From Calidifontibacter indicus (GTDB lineage Bacteria > Actinomycetota > Actinomycetes > Actinomycetales > Dermatophilaceae), in contig NZ_QTUA01000001.1 of assembly GCF_003386865.1 (NCBI RefSeq), positions 868,001 to 932,000 on the forward strand: a stretch of 64,000 nt of DNA, read 5' to 3'. A program made the position numbers and the translations under genes. The notes under the pieces were generated by a model. The model was not told the origin of the DNA and did not search any database. It worked only from the letters and a program-made list of their open reading frames with translations. Position 1 is the stretch's first letter, and each line of letters opens with the position of its first letter. Positions 47,169 to 55,553 of the stretch are shown here, in pieces.

Positions 47169-47753
47169 ATGCTCGCCGTCCGTGTCGCCCGCTCGCGTGA
47201 CCTGTTGGCCGCGCATCCGGACGCCGGTGCGCTGTTGAGTGCGGACGAGCGGCGCCGGTTGGCAGCGTTGCGGCGACAGACGGATCGGGACGATTTCGTG
47301 GCTGCGCGGGTGCTCGTGCGCATGCTGCTTGTCGAGGTTGTTCCGGATGTGCCCACTGACGCGGGTGCCGACGGGCCGCTCGGGTCGGTTCGCATCTGGC
47401 AGGAGTGCGCGACCTGCGGCGGCCCGCACGGCGCGCCGCACACGGAAGGGGCGTTCCTCAGCTGGGCGCACTCATCCGGGGTGGTGGCTGCGGCGGTGAG
47501 CGACCGACCCGTCGGCGTTGACATCGAACCTCTCGAGGTGGCGATTCCCGCGCTCGCCGGCCGGGTACGCGACGTGGCCGAGTGGGTGCGGCTCGAGGCG
47601 ATCGTCAAGACCGGACGGATCGACCTCGACGGCGCGCTCGCCCTGCCGCGGGCCGAGTTGGCCGGCGTGACGGTCGCCGACTGGGCGGATCCGGCCACCG
47701 GCGTCGCGGTCGCGGTCGCGTCGGTCGGCGGGTATCGCCGGCCAGTGAGCTAG
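47169..47753 (+). CDS. 4'-phosphopantetheinyl transferase superfamily protein
   Basis: This 194-aa protein is a Sfp-like phosphopantetheinyl transferase that activates carrier proteins in fatty-acid or secondary metabolism. Motifs are GVDIE (Asp118 and Glu120, magnesium ligands) and WVRLEAIVK (Trp139, Glu143, Lys147). CAGGAT ends 6 nt before ATG 47169, suggesting leaderless translation. Its last 282 bp lie antisense to the end of the HNH endonuclease frame. No carrier protein or synthase gene lies nearby. Confidence 0.87.
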   Translation: MLAVRVARSRDLLAAHPDAGALLSADERRRLAALRRQTDRDDFVAARVLVRMLLVEVVPDVPTDAGADGPLGSVRIWQECATCGGPHGAPHTEGAFLSWAHSSGVVAAAVSDRPVGVDIEPLEVAIPALAGRVRDVAEWVRLEAIVKTGRIDLDGALALPRAELAGVTVADWADPATGVAVAVASVGGYRRPVS

Positions 47754-49424
47754 CCGCCGCGGGTTGCCCGGCTGATCGTTCTCGGTGCGGCCGGTGTCGG
47801 TGTCGGGGTAGGTGGTGTAGCGGCGGCCGGTGCGGCTGATCCAGGTGCAGATTCCGTCGTCGGTCATCTCGACGTCCCAGTGGCCTTTGGTTTTGGCGTC
47901 GTGGTGGTGCCGGCACATCGCGGCGAGGTTCGCGCCCTTGGTGTCGCCGGTGGGCCATTCCTGCACGTGGTCTTCGTCGCAGCGGATCGCGGGTCGGCTG
48001 CATCCGGGGAACCGGCAGGACTGGTCCCTCAGTTGGACGAACTCTCGGATCTTCGGTGGTGGTTCGTAGCGTGCGGACGCTGTTTGCGCGGTGATGCCGG
48101 TGTCGGTGTCGAACAGCACCCGGGTCAGCCGGCACCCGAACCGTTCGACCAGCGCATCGACGGTGTCCGGTGCGACCAACCCGATGCCGGGGATCTCGGC
48201 CCAGTCAGTGTGGGGCCTCCCATGGGCGTCACCATCTGGTGGGCCGGTCGAGCCGTGTGATGTCTCCGGATCGGCTGTGTCACAGTCATTTTCGGGAGGA
48301 CCTGGATCGCTTGCCGCCTGCGCACCGGCGCCTTCGCCGTTGTCGGCGCAGTCACTGCTCTCGTCATGGTCGTCGCTGGGGGCATTGGTGCGTTGGAAGG
48401 GGACGTGGATGACGAGGTGAAACCCGATGTCGCAGCCTTCAGTGACGAGGTCACACAACGCGTCGAGGCGTAACTGGCCTAGCGTCGGCCTGAAGGCTGC
48501 GCCCGGTTCCGAACCCTGCTGGGGGTACTGCTCGGGGTGCGCTTGGGCATGTTGTTCGGGGTGTTTACGCCAGGTGTCGGCCAACTGGTCGAGCGCGGCG
48601 TGGATCTTCGCGATCTGATCCGCCGGACCCACCGCCCGCAGTTCGGACAACCCGGGGATGTCGGAGGCTTCCGCCCAGACCCCGATCGCTTCCCGCGCGG
48701 TCCTCTTTCTCGTTTGTTTCGCGGCGTCGGCTTCCCACCGGGTCACCAGTGCCCGCACGGCCGACTTGAGTTTCTGGAACCCCCACGAGGCGAACCCGCG
48801 CGACCCCAACAACTCAGCCTCGACCAGGGCCGCCGTGTCCGGGGAAGCGTCGGCCAGTTCGGCCGCTACGAGGTTCACCTTCCAGAACGGCACCCCACCC
48901 GCAACCGCCGCCTCGACCAACCGCGGCGCTTTCGTACACGCGGTGACCGCGGCACCCAGACGCGTCGACGCCGTGCGTGGTGCGAGTTGGCAGGCGGCCG
49001 CCAAATCGGTGTCCGCGAAGTCGGCCTGATGCCCGAGCGGTCGTTCCACCGGCACACAGAACCCCGTGTCGGAGTCGATGACTTCCCGATCGATCGCGGC
49101 ATACCTCGCCATCGCGATCGCCGAAGCGGCCTGCACCACCGAACCGGTCACCGCGGCCGCGCGGATCATCTCCTCCAACGACCGCAGCTCCTCCACCGAC
49201 GACACCCGCCCCGTCAACGCACCCTCACCCGCCCGGATCGTGTCGGTGTCGATCTTGGCGAACGCATCCCGACACAACTGCGCCGCCGCAGCCAGCATGT
49301 CCGTCGCCGAGGAATGCTCCGTGATCACCGGGCGCACCCGATACGTCTTGCGGCTCAACACCGATTCGATCAGCTCGAGTTCGACCTCGCTCAGAGGCTC
49401 ATCGATCTCGTAACTGGTGGTCAT
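47472..49424 (-). CDS. DUF222 / HNH endonuclease
   Basis: This 650-aa protein has the DUF222 region (about 60-400) and a C-terminal HNH nuclease motif (SCRFPGCSRPAIRCDEDHVQ, then MCRHHHDAKTKGHW). Many such genes occur per genome in Micrococcales; their role is unclear. The core ends near residue 555. A further 95 residues continue through the convergent phosphopantetheinyl transferase gene and lack family character. The neighbouring frame stops within a few codons of that point, so the normal stop may have been lost by a small indel. ATG 49424. Confidence 0.85.
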   Translation of the reverse strand: MTTSYEIDEPLSEVELELIESVLSRKTYRVRPVITEHSSATDMLAAAAQLCRDAFAKIDTDTIRAGEGALTGRVSSVEELRSLEEMIRAAAVTGSVVQAASAIAMARYAAIDREVIDSDTGFCVPVERPLGHQADFADTDLAAACQLAPRTASTRLGAAVTACTKAPRLVEAAVAGGVPFWKVNLVAAELADASPDTAALVEAELLGSRGFASWGFQKLKSAVRALVTRWEADAAKQTRKRTAREAIGVWAEASDIPGLSELRAVGPADQIAKIHAALDQLADTWRKHPEQHAQAHPEQYPQQGSEPGAAFRPTLGQLRLDALCDLVTEGCDIGFHLVIHVPFQRTNAPSDDHDESSDCADNGEGAGAQAASDPGPPENDCDTADPETSHGSTGPPDGDAHGRPHTDWAEIPGIGLVAPDTVDALVERFGCRLTRVLFDTDTGITAQTASARYEPPPKIREFVQLRDQSCRFPGCSRPAIRCDEDHVQEWPTGDTKGANLAAMCRHHHDAKTKGHWDVEMTDDGICTWISRTGRRYTTYPDTDTGRTENDQPGNPRRLAHWPAIPADRRDRDRDAGGRIRPVGDRHAGQLGPRQGERAVEVDPSGLDDRLEPHPLGHVAYPAGERGNRHLERFDVNADGSVAHRRSHHPG

Positions 49425-49568
49425 GAATCAAACATATGTGCGACCACCGACACCCACCATCAGTCGCAGAAGATCTGTGGAGAAACGACACCGACCAGGT
49501 GGGCTGTGGATCAAATCCCGCTGCGAATCAACGGGTTTCGACTCGGTGACCAACGAATGCTTGTCAAT

Positions 49569-49682
49569 GCCGCTGGTGGCAATCACGGGACCACAGACCA
49601 AGGCTCACGCAGCCGGGACGGCTGAGCCCCGTAGCAGGAACGAAGTGACTGCTACGGGGCCCAACGCCGAAGGAGCCTGCAG
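49569..49682 (+). repeat. Structured intergenic element E, copy 4
   Basis: This copy begins, in the direction of the ABC permease, 5 nt after its stop. The hairpin is GCCCCGTAGCAG (49626-49637) with CTGCTACGGGGC (49649-49660), a perfect 12-bp stem unlike the other copies in sequence. Conserved flanks are GGGACCACAG, GGCTCACGCAG and GCCGAAGGAGCCTGCAG. Confidence 0.75.
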
Positions 49683-49687
49683 AAGAC

Positions 49688-52246
49688 TCAGAGGTCTGCG
49701 ATGGCCTCCAACGGACGCGTACGCGCCGCCCGGATGCCCGGCCACAACGCCGCCGCCATGCCGACCACCGCCGCCATCACCAGCGTGAACAGGATTGTCG
49801 GCCACGGGATCACGGCGCTGATGTCCGGGATCCATTCGCGGAAGGTGCGCACGAGGCACCATCCGATCGCGACTCCGATGATCATGCCGAGCAGCGCCCC
49901 GAAGATCGAGATGAGGATCGACTCCAGGTAGATCGTGCGCCGCACCTGCTTGCGCAGCATGCCCACCGCACGCAGCATCCCGATCTCGCGCTTGCGTTCG
50001 ACCACCGACAGCGCCAGCGTGTTGATGATGCCGAGCACCGCGATCACCAGCGACAGCCCGAGCATGCCGTACAGCACCAGCAGCATCTGGTCGATCTGCG
50101 ACGACTGCGCGTTGGCGAACTCCTTCGGGGTCTGCACCTTGATCGTCAGGTAGTCCTTCATCGCGTCGCCGATGCGGTTCTGCACCTGCGCCACCGGGGC
50201 ACCGTCGGTGACCTTCACCAGCGTGACCCAGGAGCGCTCCAGCTGCTTCGGCACGAGTTGGGAGTAAGCCGATCCGCCGAGCATGAACGGTCCCGAGAGT
50301 GCGCTCTCGGTGTAGATGCCGGTGACTGTCGGGTTGGCCTTCGTGCCGAAGCGGGTTGCGAGCTCGACCGGCGAGCCGACCTTGAGCCCGTTGGCCGACG
50401 CGAACTTGTCGGAGACCAACACCGAGTTGGCGCCGATCGTCGACGACCCTTGTGTCACAGCCAGTTTCAGCACGGTGGAGAGGTCACCGGTCGGCGCGGT
50501 GCCCACGGAGTCGCTGCCGCCGATGCGCACCGGCACGTTGCGCAGCTGCACGACGTCCTTCACCCCGTCCAGCTTCGCCAGGGTGGCGCCGCTGGCGGGC
50601 GGCAGCCCCATCTGGTCGCCACCGGTGAGGATGACGTCGGCGGTGACGTCACTGCTGACGGCCGAGTCGATGGTCGCCTTGAACGACGAGCCGAGGGTGC
50701 CGATCACCGCGACCAGCATGAGCCCGAGGGTCAGCGCGAAGGCGGTGGCCGCCGTCCGGCGCGGGTTGCGGACGGCGTTGGTGCGGGCCAGGCGGCCCAG
50801 CTTGCCGAACGGTCGCCCGATGACCGAGCCGAGCGCGCCGATCACCGGCTGGGACAGCGCCGGAGCACCCATCACCACGGCGACGATGATCACGACCGCG
50901 CCGAGCCCGACGAGGCCGGCCGCCTGGCCACCCTTGCCGGTGGCGCCGCTGAAGATCGCGGCGAACCCGAGCACGGCGAGCAGGGCACCGATGAGGGTGC
51001 GCACCCGCAGCGAGGAGGCGCCGTCGGTCTGGCTCTCGCGCATCGCCTCGACCGGCGACACCTGCGCGGCCCGGCGGGCCGGGGCGTAGGCACTCACCAT
51101 GGTCACGACGATGCCGACCAGCAGACAGGCGATGACGGCCGTCGGGGTGATCGCGAGATCACCGCTGGGCAGTCCGGCCCCGGTGGAGCTGAGGATGGCC
51201 TGCAGTCCGGCCGCCAACGCGATGCCGATCGCGAAGCCGACCACCGAGCCGATGAGCCCGACCACGAAGGCCTCGAACAACACCGACCGGGTGACCTGCG
51301 GACGCGATGCGCCGACGGCTCGCAGCAGGGCGAGTTCCTTCACCCGCTGCGCCACGATCATCGAGAAGGTGTTGTAGATGATGAACGTGCCGACGATGAG
51401 GCCGATCGCCGCGAACGACAACAGGATGTAGTTGAAGATCTGCAGGAACTGGTTGATCGCGTCCTTGGTCTGCTGGCGCACCTCTTCGCCGGTCTGCACC
51501 TTCTGGTCGGGGAACGCCTGGGCGAGCCGCTGCTTCAGCTGGTCGGGAGTCACCCCGGACGCGGCCGAGACCTGCACCGTGCCGACGTGCTTGCCGTCGC
51601 TGAACAGCGACCGCGCGGTCGCCGCGTCGAAGTCGGCCTCGATGTAACCGGAGGTGGCCCCGGGCAACTTGGTCAGTCCGACGACGGTGACATCGCGTGG
51701 GGTGCCGTCGCCGTTCTCGACGACCACCTTGGTGCGCGAGCCGACCTTGAGGCTGCCCTTGGTGGCTGCGCTCTCGTTGAGCACGATCTCGTTCGGACCG
51801 CTGGGTGCGCGGCCCTGCGTGATGCGGACGCCGTTCGGGTCGAGGGCCTGGTCGGTGGGCACCCAGTTGGCGCCGACGATCGGAGCTCCACCCGACTGCA
51901 GCGCCTTGCCGGTGGAGTCGGCGATCGCGATGGTGCCGGTGTAGCCCACCTGCACGCGATCGACACCGAGAGCCGCCTTGTCCGACTCGATCTTGTCGAC
52001 GACCGACTGCGGTACGCCGAGGTCGCTGGTCAGGCCGTTGCTCCGGTTGCTCGAGCTGACCTGGGCGTCGACCCCGATCGCGACGTTGTCGAAGATGTCG
52101 TTGAACGACCGCCCGATGGTGCTGGTGAAGATCAGCGAGCCGGCGACGAAGGAGGTGCCGAGCACCACCGACAACACGGTGAGCAGCAGGCGCAGCTTGT
52201 GCGCGCCGAGATTTCGCAAGGAGACCTTGCCCATGGTGCCGGCCAT
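49688..52246 (-). CDS. FtsX-like ABC transporter permease (two FtsX domains)
   Basis: This 852-aa membrane protein has an N-terminal transmembrane helix and MacB-like periplasmic/extracellular domain, a first FtsX domain (about 280-410), a middle extracytoplasmic region and a second FtsX domain (about 720-850). Conserved motifs RVKELALLRAVGASRPQV and RKREIGMLRAVGMLRKQV mark the two FtsX loops. It forms an exporter with the ATPase encoded upstream. The ATPase stop (52248) lies 1 bp from its start, so they are coupled. The substrate is unknown, probably a lipid, peptide or drug. Confidence 0.9.
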   Translation of the reverse strand: MAGTMGKVSLRNLGAHKLRLLLTVLSVVLGTSFVAGSLIFTSTIGRSFNDIFDNVAIGVDAQVSSSNRSNGLTSDLGVPQSVVDKIESDKAALGVDRVQVGYTGTIAIADSTGKALQSGGAPIVGANWVPTDQALDPNGVRITQGRAPSGPNEIVLNESAATKGSLKVGSRTKVVVENGDGTPRDVTVVGLTKLPGATSGYIEADFDAATARSLFSDGKHVGTVQVSAASGVTPDQLKQRLAQAFPDQKVQTGEEVRQQTKDAINQFLQIFNYILLSFAAIGLIVGTFIIYNTFSMIVAQRVKELALLRAVGASRPQVTRSVLFEAFVVGLIGSVVGFAIGIALAAGLQAILSSTGAGLPSGDLAITPTAVIACLLVGIVVTMVSAYAPARRAAQVSPVEAMRESQTDGASSLRVRTLIGALLAVLGFAAIFSGATGKGGQAAGLVGLGAVVIIVAVVMGAPALSQPVIGALGSVIGRPFGKLGRLARTNAVRNPRRTAATAFALTLGLMLVAVIGTLGSSFKATIDSAVSSDVTADVILTGGDQMGLPPASGATLAKLDGVKDVVQLRNVPVRIGGSDSVGTAPTGDLSTVLKLAVTQGSSTIGANSVLVSDKFASANGLKVGSPVELATRFGTKANPTVTGIYTESALSGPFMLGGSAYSQLVPKQLERSWVTLVKVTDGAPVAQVQNRIGDAMKDYLTIKVQTPKEFANAQSSQIDQMLLVLYGMLGLSLVIAVLGIINTLALSVVERKREIGMLRAVGMLRKQVRRTIYLESILISIFGALLGMIIGVAIGWCLVRTFREWIPDISAVIPWPTILFTLVMAAVVGMAAALWPGIRAARTRPLEAIADL

Positions 52247-52247
52247 G

Positions 52248-53099
52248 TCAGCGCTCCTCGGTCTGACCGGCGCCGCCGTCGAGCTGCTTCATGTACTCAT
52301 AGATGTCGTCGGCCGACAGTCCGCGCTGGTCGGACACGATGCGTCCGTCGGCGAGGAACACCACGCGGTCGGCGTACGACGCGGCGCGCGGGTCGTGGGT
52401 GACGATCACGACGGTCTGACCGAAGTCGTCGACCGACGCGCGCAGGATCGACAGCACCTCGGCCGACGACTTGGAGTCGAGGTTTCCGGTCGGCTCGTCA
52501 CCGAAGATGATCTCCGGCTTGCCGACGAGCGCGCGGGCGCAGGCGACACGCTGCACCTGTCCGCCGGAGAGTTCGCTCGGCCGGTGCGACAACCGGTCGG
52601 TCAGCCCGAGCCGTTCGGTGACCATCGCGAACCACTCCTGGTCGACCGCCTTGCCGGCGATGTCGAGGGGCAGGGTGATGTTCTCCTTCGCGGTGAGCGT
52701 CGGCACCAGGTTGAACGACTGGAAGACGAAGCCGATGCGGTCGCGCCGCAGCTTGGTCATCGCGGCGTCCTTCAGCTTCGACAGGTCGGTCTCACCGATG
52801 AGCACGCGTCCGCTGGTGGCGACGTCGAGGCCGGCCAGACAGTGCATCAGCGTCGACTTGCCCGAGCCGGAAGGCCCCATGATCGCCGTGAACTGGCCGC
52901 GGTCGAAACCGACCCAGACGTCCCGCAGCGCGTGCACGGTGGCTTGGCCGGTGCCGTAGGTCTTGACGAGGTGCTGCGCGATGGCCGCCTGCGGCGCGGC
53001 GCCGGTGGGCGCGGCCGCGGCAGCAAGGTCGCCGTTGCGGTTCGTGGTTGGGTCCGTGCTTTGGTCAGTGGTCTGGACGCTGGACGGGTCGATGGACAC
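52248..53099 (-). CDS. ABC transporter ATP-binding protein (MacB/LolD-like)
   Basis: This 283-aa ATPase drives the FtsX-type permease. Walker A is GPSGSGKST, the signature is [15 protein letters not shown], Walker B is [12 protein letters not shown], and the H-loop is VTHDPRAAS. The N-terminal 50 residues are a low-complexity extension. GTG 53099 has GAGAGG about 9 nt upstream. A palindrome lies 34-54 bp upstream (53133-53153). Confidence 0.93.
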   Translation of the reverse strand: MSIDPSSVQTTDQSTDPTTNRNGDLAAAAAPTGAAPQAAIAQHLVKTYGTGQATVHALRDVWVGFDRGQFTAIMGPSGSGKSTLMHCLAGLDVATSGRVLIGETDLSKLKDAAMTKLRRDRIGFVFQSFNLVPTLTAKENITLPLDIAGKAVDQEWFAMVTERLGLTDRLSHRPSELSGGQVQRVACARALVGKPEIIFGDEPTGNLDSKSSAEVLSILRASVDDFGQTVVIVTHDPRAASYADRVVFLADGRIVSDQRGLSADDIYEYMKQLDGGAGQTEER

Positions 53100-53132
53100 G
53101 ATGTTGCCTCTCGGTCGTTGCCCCGCGGCGAC

Positions 53133-53153
53133 CGGACGACCGGTTGTCGTCCG
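53133..53153. promoter_or_regulatory. Palindrome upstream of the ABC exporter operon
   Basis: CGGACGAC (53133-53140) and GTCGTCCG (53146-53153) form a perfect 8-bp inverted repeat with a 5-bp centre, 34-54 bp before the ATPase start. It could be an operator or a 5' UTR hairpin; no binding protein is evident nearby. Confidence 0.45.
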
Positions 53154-53283
53154 TGTTCGCCCGCCCCCGAGGCCTTGATTTCCGCGGTCCAGCATTCCAC
53201 CGCGAGGTGACATCGCGCAGTCCAGTTACCCCGAGGATCCGCGTTCTGGTTGTCCGACCGGAGTCGGTGGGGTGCGCCGCCGC

Positions 53284-54123
53284 TCAGGCCTTGAAGTAGA
53301 CCAACTGGTGGCTGGTGGCGAGCAGACGGCCGTCCTGCGACCAGAGTTCGCCGGTCTGGTCGAAGTATCCGCGACCGAAGCGCCGAGAGAACGCGGTGCC
53401 GAGCAGGTGCTCTGTGCCGTGCGCGGCCACCTCGGACGCGTCGGCCAGGAAGTGCACCGTGAGGGTCACGGTGCCGGCCGGCACGAACCCGCCGCGCCGC
53501 CGGAACGCGCGCGGGTAGAAGCAGTCGGCCATCGCGGTCAGCGCGGCGTGGTCGAGCGGACGGGCGGGTTGGTCACGCACCCACAGGGTGCTGCGCGAGT
53601 CGTCGGCCGACCCGTCGGCCTCGGTCGGAAGTCCGCCGCTGACGTACCGCAGGTCGTAGGCCGACACCCAGTTGATGCCGGGCAGGCCGGGGTAGCGCTC
53701 GAAGTTCTCCGGGCCGTCGGCCTCCGGCCGTGTCGCCTCGACGTCCGTCCAGGTGTCGCGGCGGACGCCGGTGAGCATGGTGCCGGTGGTGAGCACCTCA
53801 TCGCCCTGCCGCAGTTCCAGCGTCCAGTGCCGGTTGCTGTTGTTGGTGCGCACCGGCTCGGCGCGCACCTCGAACTCGCCGTCCTCGATCGGCCCGGCGA
53901 AGTTCACCGTGAGCGCCAGCGGCTCGCCCAGCACGTCGGGGTGCAGCTGCACCGCACGCAGCAGCGTGGCCGCGGTGACTCCGCCGAACGGGCCGACCAT
54001 GTTCCAGTAGTCGGCGGTGGTTCGGCCGCGCCACACCCCGGGCTCGGTGGGCGTGAGTTCGAGAGCGCGGTCGAGCGGGTGGATGTCGGTGGTCGGTGCA
54101 GTCGGTGCGGTCGAATCGGTCAC
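53284..54123 (-). CDS. Acyl-CoA thioesterase-like protein (TesB-type double hotdog)
   Basis: This 279-aa protein has two hotdog domains in tandem as in TesB-like thioesterases: the first near 25-115 (YWNMVGPFGGVTAATLLRAV) and the second near 165-279 (TLWVRDQPARPLDH and TAMADCFYPR). These enzymes hydrolyse acyl-CoA to free acid and CoA. The GTG at 54123 follows TACGAT by 6 nt (leaderless). It is not in an operon with the ABC exporter, whose promoter region separates them. Confidence 0.85.
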   Translation of the reverse strand: MTDSTAPTAPTTDIHPLDRALELTPTEPGVWRGRTTADYWNMVGPFGGVTAATLLRAVQLHPDVLGEPLALTVNFAGPIEDGEFEVRAEPVRTNNSNRHWTLELRQGDEVLTTGTMLTGVRRDTWTDVEATRPEADGPENFERYPGLPGINWVSAYDLRYVSGGLPTEADGSADDSRSTLWVRDQPARPLDHAALTAMADCFYPRAFRRRGGFVPAGTVTLTVHFLADASEVAAHGTEHLLGTAFSRRFGRGYFDQTGELWSQDGRLLATSHQLVYFKA

Positions 54124-54265
54124 GGCGTCATCGTAGGTAGCCGGTGAGACGCGCCGGCACGGTGGCGTCGCAGCACAGGACACTCACGCGAGCGGCGTCT
54201 GTGACATTGTGCACAAGGTGAAGGTGCCCTACGACATCCTGCACTACCTGGAGTGAGCCGACGAG

Positions 54266-54634
54266 CTAGTTGTCGTCGGGGGTCTGCGCGAAGCCCGACT
54301 CGGCGAGGTCGTCAGCCAACTCGTCGACCACGAGGTGTTCGCGGTCGATCAGACCCGACCGGTAGGCGCTGCGGCTGACGATGGTGCCGGCCACCGGTGC
54401 GGTGAACAACTGCATCAACAGGATCAGCAGGCAGATGCAGACGGCGTACCAGGTGCGCAGTGACACCGCGATGCCGAGCGTGATCGCAAGTACACCGAGC
54501 ACCTGCGGTTTGGTGATGCCGTGCAACTTGCTCAGCAGATCGGGGAAGCGCACCAGTGTGACGGCGGCGCCGAGGCAGAGCATCGCGCCCAGCAGCAACA
54601 GCAGGGCACCGAGCAGGTCGAGCACGTCGGTCAT
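54266..54634 (-). CDS. mrpG: Monovalent cation/proton antiporter subunit G
   Basis: This 122-aa membrane protein is subunit MrpG/MnhG of a multi-subunit Na+(K+)/H+ antiporter. It has three transmembrane helices and the motif LVRFPDLLSKLHGIT of the family. The start overlaps the mrpF stop by 4 bp. It is the last gene of the operon. No terminator hairpin is obvious after it. Confidence 0.9.
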   Translation of the reverse strand: MTDVLDLLGALLLLLGAMLCLGAAVTLVRFPDLLSKLHGITKPQVLGVLAITLGIAVSLRTWYAVCICLLILLMQLFTAPVAGTIVSRSAYRSGLIDREHLVVDELADDLAESGFAQTPDDN

Positions 54635-54972
54635 GACAGGTCTCCGGTTCCGGCTTCGCCCGACTCCGGGTCACGGTGCGACTGAGCGAAATTGCGTCGG
54701 CTGACGACCCGGTCGGCGACCATCCGGGAGACCGCGACGGCGCTGGTGAAACCCAACATCGACAGCAGCAGCAGGATGTTGATCTCGGTGCTCTGATCGG
54801 AGTAGGCGGTCCACAACCCGACGGCCGCGATGACGACGGCGACCGCCAGGTCGGCGGCGGCACTGCGGTCGAGTTGGCTCGGGCCGTGGGCGATGCGGGA
54901 GACGGCGATCAGCCCCGCGACGAACAGCAGCACTCCGGCGATGCCCATCAGCACGTGGGCGGCGGTGGTCAT
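54631..54972 (-). CDS. mrpF: Monovalent cation/proton antiporter subunit F
   Basis: This 113-aa protein is MrpF/MnhF with three transmembrane helices; RIAHGPSQLDRSAAADL is the family's loop motif between helices 1 and 2. ATG 54972 has GGAGG upstream (inside mrpE) and overlaps the mrpE stop by 4 bp. The C-terminal tail is polar. Confidence 0.9.
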   Translation of the reverse strand: MTTAAHVLMGIAGVLLFVAGLIAVSRIAHGPSQLDRSAAADLAVAVVIAAVGLWTAYSDQSTEINILLLLSMLGFTSAVAVSRMVADRVVSRRNFAQSHRDPESGEAGTGDLS

Positions 54973-55553
54973 TCCTCCATCTCCCATTCGTCGGTGCGGG
55001 CACTGTCGGGTGGCAGCTGTACGCAGGCGGCCTCGAAGGCCTCACGCTCCTGCGCGGTGCCGAACGCGCGCAGCACCCGCCGCTCGGTCTCGAGCACCAA
55101 CTGTCGGATGTCGTCGATGGCGTGCTCACCCTCGAGGTCGAGCACGTGCAGGTAGAGCCGGCGCGGCGAACGCATGATCTCGACCACGACGGTGCCGGGC
55201 ACCAGCGAGATGAGTTCGGCGACCTGCACCTGGTAGAGGTCGTTGTCGGAGAACAACTCGGTGCGCACGATGCCCGACCGCAGTTTCACCTCGCGGGCCC
55301 AGGTCAGCTTCATCACCTTCCACGACGACACCACCAGGTCGTGCACCAAACGCCAGCCGAGCACCGCCGTCCCGGCCAGGTGGGGGCGCCCCGACAGGTG
55401 CACCGGCGGCAGCGGGAACACGATCGTGATCAGCCAGCCGAGCAGCGTGCCGCCGACGAACGCGACCGGCGAGAACGACCCCCACAGCAGCATCCAGACC
55501 AGTGCCATCGTGAGCACCGCGGCGGGGCGGAAGGCGAATCGTGACCTGTTCAT
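54969..55553 (-). CDS. mrpE: Monovalent cation/proton antiporter subunit E
   Basis: This 194-aa protein is MrpE/MnhE. Two N-terminal hydrophobic helices are followed by the typical cytosolic domain (VPGTVVVEIMRSPRRLYLHV). It is needed for assembly of the complex. Its start overlaps the mrpD stop by 4 bp and its stop overlaps mrpF by 4 bp. Confidence 0.9.
   Translation of the reverse strand: MNRSRFAFRPAAVLTMALVWMLLWGSFSPVAFVGGTLLGWLITIVFPLPPVHLSGRPHLAGTAVLGWRLVHDLVVSSWKVMKLTWAREVKLRSGIVRTELFSDNDLYQVQVAELISLVPGTVVVEIMRSPRRLYLHVLDLEGEHAIDDIRQLVLETERRVLRAFGTAQEREAFEAACVQLPPDSARTDEWEMEE

Noticed and set aside
54209-54256. Short GTG frame encoding VHKVKVPYDILHYLE
   Set aside because: It looks slightly coding-like but is only 15 codons, has no ribosome site and no recognisable family; kept as an unassigned curiosity.
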